Origin: Cytophagales bacterium
GTDB lineage: Bacteria; Bacteroidota; Bacteroidia; Cytophagales; JAAEPT01
Reading direction: 5' to 3'
Assembly: GCA_011524675.1 (NCBI GenBank)
Contig: WTJX01000551.1
Location: 1 to 5,472, forward strand
Length of the DNA: 5,472 nt
Shown here piece by piece: positions 1 through 5,472 of this stretch. Positions within the stretch are counted from its first letter, which is position 1. Every line of letters begins with the position of its first letter. The position numbers and the translations under genes were made by a program. The notes beneath the pieces are model-generated. The model ran no database searches. It saw only the letters and a list, made by a program, of their open reading frames with translations, and was not told the DNA's origin.

Positions 1-150
1 ATCTACAACAAAGGTTTCATTAGAAATGGTTTTTCCAAAGGCAATAGGTAGCTCCTTGTCACTGTCTAAAAATTTAGGGGTACTCAGTACAGACCGAATC
101 CCCACCATCTCTTTTCGTTTGTTTGGTACTTCTATCCCTACTGTTCCTCT
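1..150 (-). CDS. ftsK: FtsK continuation in the -1 frame (alpha/beta domain segment, runs off the window)
   Basis: From about position 150 to the left edge the minus strand is open in a frame shifted by -1 relative to the ftsK N-terminal frame. It reads RGTVGIEVPNKKRE, then MVGIRSVLSTPKFLDSD, then KELPIAFGKTISNETFVVD. This is the typical FtsK stretch that leads into the motor domain; the Walker A motif would lie beyond the window. Joined to the upstream frame it gives IIAPIPG-RGTVGIEVPN, the normal family sequence with no residue lost. The two frames overlap at base 150: GGA at 152-150 in the first, AGA at 150-148 in the second. There is no start codon at the junction that would suggest a separate gene. 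The simplest reading is one ftsK gene with a single base missing, either a true mutation or a sequence error. Confidence 0.85.
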
Positions 151-1454
151 CCCGGTATTGGTGCTATGATCCTTATCCCTAAAGCAGCCAAACTCAATGC
201 TATATCATCTTCAAGGTTTTTGATTTTAGATATTTTCACACCTGCCTCTGGCACTATCTCATAAAGTGTTACCGTAGGGCCTATGGTTGCCTTGATACTT
301 GAGATACCTATCTTATAGTTACGTAGTGTATCTATGATACTGTCCTTATTACTTTCTAGCTCTTCTCTTGAAACATTTATTTTGTCTTTGCTCCTATCTT
401 CTAATAAGTCTAAATGGGGATATTTATACTTTGGAAGATCTAAAGTAGGATCATAATTTTGTATTGGTCGCTCAACCTCTTCTTCTACTATACCTTTGGA
501 GACTTCAAAAGATAAATCTTCCTCTTCTTCAATACTCTCATCCTCCACTGGTGCTATCTCAGCTTCCTCTACAGGAAGTACCACTTCTTCTTGCTGCTCT
601 TCTATTATTTCCTCTTCTTCTGGTGCTACTGGTATAGTAGGCTCTTCTAAAGTAGGAGCCATTTCCTCTTCATACTCTTCTTCCTCAGGGACTACTTCTT
701 CTTGCTTAGGCGCTACTTTAGGTTTTACTACTTTTTTCTTTTTGACTTTGACCACTTCTTGTATTGGCTCTTCTTCTATATCTTCATAGTCATCGTCTTC
801 GCTTTCTTTTTCTGACTTTATAAAATTGATACCAAAAAGACTAGATACAGAAGTAATATCAAAAAAGTAAATAATAAATACTCCTAGACCAAAAATCAAT
901 AGCACAATTGTCCCCCAACCTGCAAGACTATCCAACGCTTGAGCAATTTCGTAACCTATACCCCCACTAATAAAAAGTAGTTCGGTTTGTCTTTCTGACA
1001 CTAAAACGAGATAACCTAAAATGAGTGTAATCCAAAAAAGAAAAAAAATGGATACTTTGATGATAGAAGGAAAGTAGTCTAGTTTTTTGTTATATAAAAA
1101 CTGATAGCCTGCCAAAAAGCATATAGGAACGATAAGGAACGAAGCCACACCAAACCATCTAAACATAAAAAGGTGAGATACCCATGCACCAAATAAACCC
1201 AATAAATTCTCAACCTCTTTACCAGAACTCAAGATTTCACCAAAGGATAAGCCCATTACTACACTTTGGTCAGCCTTACCCGAAAAAAGATACGAACCAA
1301 AAGATAATAAAAGGCATATCCCCAACAGTAGTAGCGATAGTCCCACCACCAGTAAGAACTTTGGTTCTTTGAAAAACGAAAAGTCAAAATTTAGTTCAAG
1401 TCGTTTTCTTGGAGCTTTTGCCGATGTCCTCTTTTTATATACATTTTTTGCCAT
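138..1454 (-). CDS. ftsK: DNA translocase FtsK, N-terminal part, ending at a premature stop caused by a frame break
   Basis: FtsK/SpoIIIE translocases anchor at the division septum and pump chromosome ends apart. This 438-residue frame starts at ATG with a basic N-terminus (about 1-20). It has four hydrophobic membrane segments at about 33-57, 95-119, 131-152 and 178-198, as in the family. A low-complexity Glu/Pro/Val linker follows at about 214-330, with a Lys-rich patch near 236-247. The start of the alpha domain (about 333-435) contains YDPTLDLPKYKYP and GPTVTLYEIVPEAGVKISKI, and ends in IIAPIPG. Family members run to roughly 700-850 residues with a RecA-like motor, so this frame is truncated. 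It stops at a TAG (138-140) directly after PIPG, where the family continues with (R/K)GTVGIEVPN. That missing piece is present in the -1 frame (see 1-150). The start at 1454 follows pyrD by 71 bp. No Shine-Dalgarno is visible, and TAACTTTA (minus strand, 1491-1498) is only a weak -7 box match. Identity is sure; whether the gene is functional is not. Confidence 0.93.
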   Translation of the reverse strand: MAKNVYKKRTSAKAPRKRLELNFDFSFFKEPKFLLVVGLSLLLLGICLLLSFGSYLFSGKADQSVVMGLSFGEILSSGKEVENLLGLFGAWVSHLFMFRWFGVASFLIVPICFLAGYQFLYNKKLDYFPSIIKVSIFFLFWITLILGYLVLVSERQTELLFISGGIGYEIAQALDSLAGWGTIVLLIFGLGVFIIYFFDITSVSSLFGINFIKSEKESEDDDYEDIEEEPIQEVVKVKKKKVVKPKVAPKQEEVVPEEEEYEEEMAPTLEEPTIPVAPEEEEIIEEQQEEVVLPVEEAEIAPVEDESIEEEEDLSFEVSKGIVEEEVERPIQNYDPTLDLPKYKYPHLDLLEDRSKDKINVSREELESNKDSIIDTLRNYKIGISSIKATIGPTVTLYEIVPEAGVKISKIKNLEDDIALSLAALGIRIIAPIPGEEQ

Positions 1455-1525
1455 TGGAATAAGGAGTGATGTGTGTATGTATAGAAGTGCTAAAGTTAGA
1501 ATGGATAAATAATATATCTATTGTT

Positions 1526-2536
1526 TTAGCCTAATTTTTTATTTATTCTTTTAATTAAGCTTGGACCTTCATAAATAAACCCTGTATATACTTGCACCAA
1601 TGTCGCACCAGCCTTCAATTTTTCTTCGGCATCTTTTGCATTATGAATTCCTCCTACAGCTATGATAGGTATTTTTCCTGCCGACTTTGTATGAATATAA
1701 CGTATGATCTCTGTTGATTTTTCTTTGATAGGCTTACCGCTAAGACCACCATGCCCTACTGCATTTATCTTCTTCCAATGTGTAAATAAATTATCGCGTG
1801 CTACAGTAGTATTGGTAGCTATCAAACCATCTATTTTAGTACTTTGAACGATATCTATAATATCGTCTAACTGCTCATGAGTAAGGTCTGGTGCAATTTT
1901 GAGTAAAATTGGTTTTTTCACCTTATTTAACTTTTGTATGTGTAAGAGCAAATCTGTCAACGGTTTTTTTTCTTGTAACTCTCTAAGATTTGGTGTGTTA
2001 GGAGAGCTTACATTGACAACAAAGTAATCTACATAATCGACTAAGGCAAGGTATGCCTTTTCATAATCACTCTTTGCTTCTTCGTTAGGTACTTCTTTAT
2101 TTTTACCTATATTCCCTCCTATAATAACCGTTGATTTTCTTTTCTTCAAACGATCAATAACAGCATCTAATCCATCATTATTAAAGCCCATTCTATTGAT
2201 GATGGCTTGATCTTTCTTTAAGCGAAACAATCTGGGCTTAGGGTTTCCTGCTTGAGGCTTAGGCGTAACCGTACCTATCTCTATGAATCCAAACCCAAAA
2301 TTTGATAATTCATCTATAAGCTCTGCATTTTTGTCAAAACCTGCTGCCAGACCTACACGATTAGGGAAATTTAAGCCAAATAGATTGACTGGTGTGGTAT
2401 TCACTTTGAAAAGAGACTGTATCAGTGAAGCTGTAGATGGTATTTTAAAGAAAAACTTTGTGAGAGCAAAAGTAATTCGATGAGCTTTCTCAGCAGAGAA
2501 TAAAAATAAAATAGGGCGTAATACGTAACGAAACAT
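1526..2536 (-). CDS. pyrD: Dihydroorotate dehydrogenase (quinone), class 2
   Basis: PyrD oxidises dihydroorotate to orotate, the fourth step of UMP synthesis. Class 2 enzymes pass electrons through FMN to membrane quinones. The 336-residue length is normal and the frame is intact. Residues 1-45 form the amphipathic/hydrophobic N-terminal extension (MFRYVLRPILFLFSAEKAHR) that marks the membrane-associated class and carries the quinone tunnel. The barrel follows: GLAAGFDKNAE (62-72), IGTVTPKPQAGNPKPR (87-102), NRMGFNNDG (114-122), GGNIGKNK (140-147), NVSSPNTPNLRELQ (175-188), LLKIAPDL (211-218), TNTT (241-244), GGLSG (263-267), and the FMN-phosphate loops AVGGI (293-297) and VYTG (316-319). By alignment from memory to E. 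coli Ser175, the catalytic base is Ser178; the serine base, rather than cysteine, also marks class 2. It lies 71 bp upstream of ftsK and 213 bp downstream of the ChaN-like gene, all in the same direction. Confidence 0.97.
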   Translation of the reverse strand: MFRYVLRPILFLFSAEKAHRITFALTKFFFKIPSTASLIQSLFKVNTTPVNLFGLNFPNRVGLAAGFDKNAELIDELSNFGFGFIEIGTVTPKPQAGNPKPRLFRLKKDQAIINRMGFNNDGLDAVIDRLKKRKSTVIIGGNIGKNKEVPNEEAKSDYEKAYLALVDYVDYFVVNVSSPNTPNLRELQEKKPLTDLLLHIQKLNKVKKPILLKIAPDLTHEQLDDIIDIVQSTKIDGLIATNTTVARDNLFTHWKKINAVGHGGLSGKPIKEKSTEIIRYIHTKSAGKIPIIAVGGIHNAKDAEEKLKAGATLVQVYTGFIYEGPSLIKRINKKLG

Positions 2537-2558
2537 TGCTTAGGCTTTTATAGGCTAG

Positions 2559-2566
2559 CAAATTTA
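2559..2566 (-). promoter_or_regulatory. Candidate Bacteroidota -7 promoter box for pyrD
   Basis: The minus strand reads TAAATTTG, a full match to the Bacteroidota -7 consensus TAnnTTTG, 22 bp upstream of the pyrD ATG. I see no TTG at the expected -33 distance, so this may be a weak promoter or a chance match in AT-rich DNA. The rest of the 2537-2749 gap shows no gene and no clear terminator for the ChaN-like gene; there is only a 7-bp inverted repeat (2578-2584 with 2612-2618). Confidence 0.3.
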
Positions 2567-2749
2567 CACTTTTTGATGTTAGTTTTTTAGTTGTTGCGCT
2601 TATTTTTCATGAACTAACCTATTTGACATATCCGCTCTGTTAACTACATATCATGTTTTTACTGTTTGTATTCGGTAAAGCACGTTTAATTCTTATAAGT
2701 AGTAGATAATTGTTTGCTTTGCAGTATAGTTATGGAATCTGGTGCTACA

Positions 2750-3634
2750 TCAATAGCTTGTAGTAACATCTTCGTCTATACAAATGATAAAATCTGCTTT
2801 TCCTAAGAACTCTTTATTCAATTGACTAATATCGTTTTGTACAACAGTAGATACAGTAGCATAATCGTACTCTTGATGTTCCTTTTGGAGATACCACAAA
2901 ATACCTTCATAGTAGTCTGAATGATAACAACCATTGAAATGCAGAAACTGCTTCCCAAGGCTAAAGTTCTTTAGGATAAAATGTGCCATAGTAGCATCTT
3001 TAATAGCCTGTGCCTTCACTAACTCAGGAGTTCCATGATCTCCCATCATAGTCAAAATATTTTGATATCTAGGCAAGAAAGGATCAAATGGAATGGGCAT
3101 CGGTGCCATCCATGAACGTTCTTCATCAGATAATGAATCCGCATGCAATGATTCGAACCCTCCCTTATATACCTTAGTAGCATATACTCTAGGGATATTT
3201 GTAGCTATAAAAAGTACGTTATGTTCTTTGGCAAAATTTAATAATGGCGCATAATCAGTTTTATAATTAGACCATAGTCTTGCGTTAGTATCTAAACCTT
3301 CTGCATCTATCGTAGAAGATAAGTAATCATTCAGCACATGTTGATTATCAGCTTCAAACATTTCAGCTCCTAATACTAAATTAGGAGAATAAAGTGCCTT
3401 GGTGGTTTCTATTTCTAACCAATGAGCAATAGGGTTGTTATGGCTTTCGCCAAATAAGATGATTTCTTTGTCTTTAAGTGACTTTATCATCTTTCGGAAA
3501 GAGCTTTTTTTTCCTTTTGCATTATACAACACATACGGTTGTTTAGCCAATAGAGCGGTAGAGAAAAAAAGACACAACAAGAGGAAGGGAAACTTGTGCC
3601 TACAAGGTGATAAAAAAGCGTTTATGGGTGTCAT
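2750..3634 (-). CDS. ChaN-like (Cofac_haem_bdg family) exported protein
   Basis: This 294-residue intact protein has the hallmarks of the ChaN/PF04187 family, whose characterised member binds heme and is tied to iron uptake. It has a Sec signal peptide: n-region to about 14 with Arg12, His13 and Lys14, hydrophobic core 15-29, and likely cleavage after ALLA (27-30). Cys21 lies in LLLC and is a poor lipobox, so a soluble periplasmic protein is more likely than a lipoprotein. Family motifs in order are ILFGESHNNPIAHWLEIE (59-76), GAEMFEADNQ (89-98), YAPLLNFAKEH (128-138), ATNIPR (144-149), MGDHG (197-201), AQAIKDATMA (208-217) and HFNGCYHSDYYEGI (232-245). The Glu63/His65 and His71/Glu74 pattern resembles the wider EreA/TIKI/ChaN superfamily, so a hydrolase-like role is possible. 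No TonB receptor or other heme gene is adjacent. ATG 3634 is the first ATG in the frame and keeps the signal peptide. Only 21 bp separate it from the palindromic element upstream. The family call is firm; the substrate is not. Confidence 0.88.
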   Translation of the reverse strand: MTPINAFLSPCRHKFPFLLLCLFFSTALLAKQPYVLYNAKGKKSSFRKMIKSLKDKEIILFGESHNNPIAHWLEIETTKALYSPNLVLGAEMFEADNQHVLNDYLSSTIDAEGLDTNARLWSNYKTDYAPLLNFAKEHNVLFIATNIPRVYATKVYKGGFESLHADSLSDEERSWMAPMPIPFDPFLPRYQNILTMMGDHGTPELVKAQAIKDATMAHFILKNFSLGKQFLHFNGCYHSDYYEGILWYLQKEHQEYDYATVSTVVQNDISQLNKEFLGKADFIICIDEDVTTSY

Positions 3635-3655
3635 TTCTAATAAGCTATATTGTAT

Positions 3656-3796
3656 AGAAGGCTTTGCAAAACCATCTTTTGCACTTATTCTGCGTTATAC
3701 AAAATTTTAAAATCCTCATTTACAACGAGTAAACTGCGGTTTTAAAATTTTGAAAGCCTTGACTAAGCACAAAACCTTAGTTATGCAAAGCCTTCT
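3656..3796. repeat. 141-bp symmetric palindromic element (MITE/REP-like) with 13-bp terminal inverted repeats
   Basis: The element begins AGAAGGCTTTGCA (3656-3668) and ends with its exact reverse complement (3784-3796). At its centre, CAAAATTTTAAAA (3700-3712) pairs perfectly with 3740-3752. Inside that, CCTCA/TTTAC (3714-3723) pairs with GTAAA/TGCGG (3729-3739) with one mismatch and one bulge on each strand, around the 5-nt loop AACGA (3724-3728). The flanks are each exactly 44 nt, so the whole unit is centred on 3726. The flanks also resemble each other further in: TTTTGCACTTA at 3677-3687 against the complement of 3764-3774, 9 of 11 matching. Each flank can form its own small hairpin (3666-3682 and 3762-3781). 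No protein is encoded and no target duplication is visible. This architecture fits a small non-autonomous mobile or extragenic repeat; that identity is inferred, since only one copy is in view. Confidence 0.75.
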
Positions 3797-3799
3797 CAT

Positions 3800-3840
3800 A
3801 AAAAACAACAAAAGACAAACATTTGTTGTTTGCCTTTTGT
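3800..3840 (-). terminator. Rho-independent terminator downstream of carA
   Basis: On the minus strand a 13-bp stem (3840-3828 with 3820-3808, one mismatch at 3833/3815) closes a 7-nt loop. It is followed two bases later by six T residues (3805-3800). It lies about 120 bp after the carA stop and just before the palindromic element, so it should end the carA transcript. The plus strand has no T-run after the stem, so it works in one direction only. The stem is AT-rich, apart from a GGC at its centre. Confidence 0.65.
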
Positions 3841-3842
3841 GA

Positions 3843-3890
3843 ATTAAGTAGGCAGACAAAAATAATTGTATTTTTGAAAGACTACTTAAT
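3843..3890. repeat. Compound hairpin in the carA 3' region
   Basis: An outer 9-bp perfect inverted repeat, ATTAAGTAG (3843-3851) with CTACTTAAT (3882-3890), encloses a symmetric 5x5 internal loop. An inner 8-bp perfect stem, CAAAAATA (3857-3864) with 3869-3876, carries a 4-nt loop. It begins about 68 bp after the carA stop and abuts the terminator. There is no T-run, so it is not itself a typical terminator. It could be a 3' stabilising structure, a protein-binding palindrome or a repeat remnant. The rest of the 3635-3958 gap (3891-3958 and 3635-3655) shows no gene and nothing else I can support. Confidence 0.5.
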
Positions 3891-3958
3891 ATAAATAATC
3901 TAGTTATCGGCTCTTAAACCATGAGACCTTAACAGATTTTTATAAAACCTATGGTTAC

Positions 3959-5077
3959 CTAAGCCAATACGTTTTTATGCTCTCTAATCATAGATACAAA
4001 GTCGTCAAATAAATAACGAGAATCATGTGGCCCAGGTGAAGACTCTGGATGAAATTGCACAGAGAAAGCCTTTTTATCTTTCAAACGAATACCTGCCACA
4101 ACATTGTCATTTAGGTTGATATGACTTAGTTCTGCTAGCTCACTATTTTCTAAAGACTCCATACTTACAGCAAAACCATGATTTTGAGAAGTAACCTCAC
4201 AGAGTCCCGTAAATAAGTTTTTAACAGGATGGTTTATACCTCTATGTCCATGATGCATTTTGAAGGTCTCAATACCACAAGCTAAAGCTATGATTTGATG
4301 ACCTAAGCAAATACCAAAAAGAGGTACGTCTGTTTGTAATATCTTTTTTACCGTATCTATTGCTACACTTGTAGCCGCTGGATCACCCGGTCCATTGGAG
4401 ATAAAGAACGCGTCTGGCTTCCATGCAGCCATCTCTTCATAAGGTGTGTCGTACGGAAATACTTTACAAAAACATGATCTATCAGTAAAATTGGTAAGGA
4501 TACTTCTCTTAATACCCAAATCTAATACAGCTACTTTATAGTCCGATGAAGAATCACCTACCTCAAACACTTCTTTGGTAGATACCTTACTAGATAATTC
4601 TAAGCCCACCATAGAAGGCACTTCTTTTACCATTGCCAGCAATACTGCCTCATCTAGTATCTCAGAAGAAATAATAGCATTCATTGCGCCAGCATCTCGT
4701 ATCTTTCTTACAATTTCTCTAGTATCAACATCACTTATGCCTACTATATCATTAGACTCAAAATAAGCCTGTAATGATCCATAAGATTTAAAACGTGAAT
4801 GGTATGAAGCAAAATCTTTACACACCAAACCATTGAATTGTACCTTTATTGACTCGTCCTCATCATGATGTACACCATAATTACCGATATGACTAGTAGT
4901 ATTGACAATAATTTGCCCATAATAAGACGGATCAGTGTAAATTTCTTGATAACCAGTCATGCCAGTATTAAAACAAATTTCACCAGTAGTAGTACCTATT
5001 TTTCCGACAGCATTACCTTTATATATACTACCATCTTCAAGAACTAAAACGGCTGGTTTCTTTTCAATATATTTCAT
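3959..5077 (-). CDS. carA: Carbamoyl phosphate synthetase small subunit (glutamine amidotransferase)
   Basis: CarA hydrolyses glutamine and channels ammonia to CarB to make carbamoyl phosphate for pyrimidines and arginine. The 372-residue frame is intact and of normal length. The N-terminal CPSase small-chain domain (about 8-140) holds LEDGSIYKG, TTTGEICFNTGMTGYQEIYT (29-48), DPSYYGQI, SHIGNYG and SDVDTREIVRKIRDAGAMN (115-133). The class I amidotransferase domain (about 181-368) holds VLDLGIKRSIL, ISNGPGDP (226-233), the nucleophile elbow GICLGHQ with Cys257, SQNHGFAV (297-304), and QFHPESSPGP with His343 and Glu345, completing the catalytic triad. All key residues are present. It follows the HhH/L17-like gene after a terminator, with 124 bp between stop and start, so it probably has its own promoter. 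The minus strand has a TATAAT-like stretch at 5109-5104, but no full Bacteroidota box and no Shine-Dalgarno. carB is not in the window. A terminator follows at 3800-3840. Confidence 0.97.
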   Translation of the reverse strand: MKYIEKKPAVLVLEDGSIYKGNAVGKIGTTTGEICFNTGMTGYQEIYTDPSYYGQIIVNTTSHIGNYGVHHDEDESIKVQFNGLVCKDFASYHSRFKSYGSLQAYFESNDIVGISDVDTREIVRKIRDAGAMNAIISSEILDEAVLLAMVKEVPSMVGLELSSKVSTKEVFEVGDSSSDYKVAVLDLGIKRSILTNFTDRSCFCKVFPYDTPYEEMAAWKPDAFFISNGPGDPAATSVAIDTVKKILQTDVPLFGICLGHQIIALACGIETFKMHHGHRGINHPVKNLFTGLCEVTSQNHGFAVSMESLENSELAELSHINLNDNVVAGIRLKDKKAFSVQFHPESSPGPHDSRYLFDDFVSMIREHKNVLA

Positions 5078-5147
5078 GGATTTATATAAGTTATACGTTT
5101 TAAATTATATCATTGACTTATCACTAAAATAAAAAAGTATAGACATA

Positions 5148-5181
5148 AAAAAAGGATTAAACAGTAGCTTAATCCTTTTTT
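5148..5181 (-). terminator. Rho-independent terminator after the HhH/L17-like gene
   Basis: A perfect 13-bp inverted repeat (5148-5160 with 5169-5181, core GGATTAA/TTAATCC) has an 8-nt loop, and its outer arms are A-runs and T-runs. On the minus strand it ends in at least six T residues. It begins 20 bp past the stop of the gene at 5202. The T-tract is present in both orientations, so it could act bidirectionally, but only the minus-strand gene needs it here. It separates that gene's transcript from carA. Confidence 0.85.
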
Positions 5182-5201
5182 ATGCAAATGAATAACATAT
5201 A

Positions 5202-5472
5202 TTATTCTTTACCGCCATTTAGTTCATCTTGCCATTTCTTCAATTCATCCCACTCACCTTTAGCAGCCATATCAGCTTGCTTAGCCCAAGTAGAACAATC
5301 CATTGAAGTATATGGTGCGCCTTTTTCATCTAAAATAGCCTTCAACTCTTCTTCTGACTTACTTGCAAGATCAGCAAAAGTTAAAATTCCTTTTTCATAA
5401 AAGAGCTCTTGAACTTTAGGTCCAATTCCTTCAATCTTCTTTAAGTCGTCACCAGCTTCAGCTTTTGGAGCT
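5202..5472 (-). CDS. rplQ: C-terminal helix-hairpin-helix tail, probably of ribosomal protein L17 (partial)
   Basis: An open minus-strand frame enters from the right edge and ends at TAA (5202-5204), giving 89 visible residues. The first few (APKAEAG) look like the end of an Ala/Lys/Glu-rich linker. Then DDLKKIEGIGPKVQELFYEK forms a helix-hairpin-helix unit with the hairpin IEGIGPK, followed by GILTFADLASKSEEELKAIL, and a conserved-looking ending with STWAKQADMAAKGEWDELKK and WQDELNGGKE. Such HhH tails are known to me at the C-terminus of some Bacteroidota ribosomal proteins, and rplQ directly before carA is a common Bacteroidota gene order. That is why I name L17, but no L17 core is visible. 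It could equally be the end of another ribosomal protein such as L21, or a stand-alone HhH protein. Its job as a tail is unknown; binding rRNA or DNA is a guess from the fold. A strong terminator follows at 5148-5181. Confidence 0.65.
   Translation of the reverse strand, partial: APKAEAGDDLKKIEGIGPKVQELFYEKGILTFADLASKSEEELKAILDEKGAPYTSMDCSTWAKQADMAAKGEWDELKKWQDELNGGKE

Noticed and set aside
496..789. Plus-strand open frame rich in Ser and Thr
   Set aside because: It is the antisense of the Glu-rich ftsK linker: GAA/GAG codons read backwards give TTC/CTC and shifted Ser codons. It has low complexity, no domain and lies fully inside a real gene.
1491..1498. TAACTTTA as a -7 promoter box for ftsK
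   Set aside because: It misses the final G of TAnnTTTG and has no -33 TTG upstream; in DNA this AT-rich such a match is expected by chance.
2578..2618. 7-bp inverted repeat GTTAGTT/AACTAAC upstream of pyrD as an operator
   Set aside because: It is short, with a 27-bp spacer, in AT-rich sequence, and has no second copy or known binding motif.
2714..2722. TGCTTTGCA resembling part of the element's terminal repeat
   Set aside because: There are only 8-9 matching bases and no partner repeat nearby, consistent with chance.
3435..3710. Plus-strand open frame of 91 codons overlapping the ChaN-like start and the palindromic element
   Set aside because: It is mostly antisense to the ChaN-like gene with no recognisable motif, and its end lies in the repeat. 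No promoter or start context supports it.
3656..3796. Palindromic element as an integron attC site, a CRISPR repeat or a tRNA
   Set aside because: There are no RYYYAAC/GTTRRRY core sites at the ends and no integrase, only one unit with no spacers, and the three-arm fold lacks tRNA features such as a TTC arm or a CCA-compatible acceptor stem.
5182..5400. Plus-strand open frame opposite the HhH tail
   Set aside because: The minus-strand frame here carries a clear HhH protein ending in a stop followed by a terminator; the plus frame is its shadow.

Overview
This is an AT-rich window in which every credible gene lies on the minus strand. The transcription order, from high to low coordinates, is: the C-terminal end of a helix-hairpin-helix protein (probably ribosomal protein L17), carA, a ChaN-like heme-binding family protein, pyrD (quinone-type dihydroorotate dehydrogenase), and ftsK, which runs off the left edge. 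Several features suggest Bacteroidota, most likely a flavobacterium or close relative: low GC, no recognisable Shine-Dalgarno sequences before any start, a match to the Bacteroidota -7 box TAnnTTTG before pyrD, an FtsK with a long glutamate-rich linker, and an L17-like HhH tail directly before carA. The taxon is inferred from these features and was not tested by a search.

Layout. Positions 1-1454 hold ftsK, with four membrane segments, an acidic linker and the start of the alpha domain. Its reading frame is broken near position 150. The downstream -1 frame restores the family consensus and stays open to the window edge, so one base appears to be missing, or else the ribosome slips. Positions 1526-2536 hold an intact pyrD. 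Positions 2537-2749 are a short gap with one weak promoter candidate. Positions 2750-3634 hold an intact secreted ChaN-like protein. Positions 3635-3958 are a 324-bp gap with no gene but dense structure: a 141-bp symmetric palindromic element with 13-bp perfect terminal inverted repeats (MITE/REP-like), a rho-independent terminator for carA, and another compound hairpin. Positions 3959-5077 hold an intact carA. A strong terminator at 5148-5181 separates carA from the HhH protein ending at 5202.

How the genes relate. CarA (the glutamine amidotransferase half of carbamoyl phosphate synthetase) and PyrD (the fourth step of UMP synthesis) both serve pyrimidine synthesis, but they are separated by the ChaN-like gene and the repeat element, and carB is not in the window. 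FtsK acts in division and chromosome segregation. The neighbourhood is mostly housekeeping genes. I see no defence, mobile-gene or CRISPR system. The two items most worth a second look are the ftsK frame break and the palindromic element directly upstream of the ChaN-like gene.
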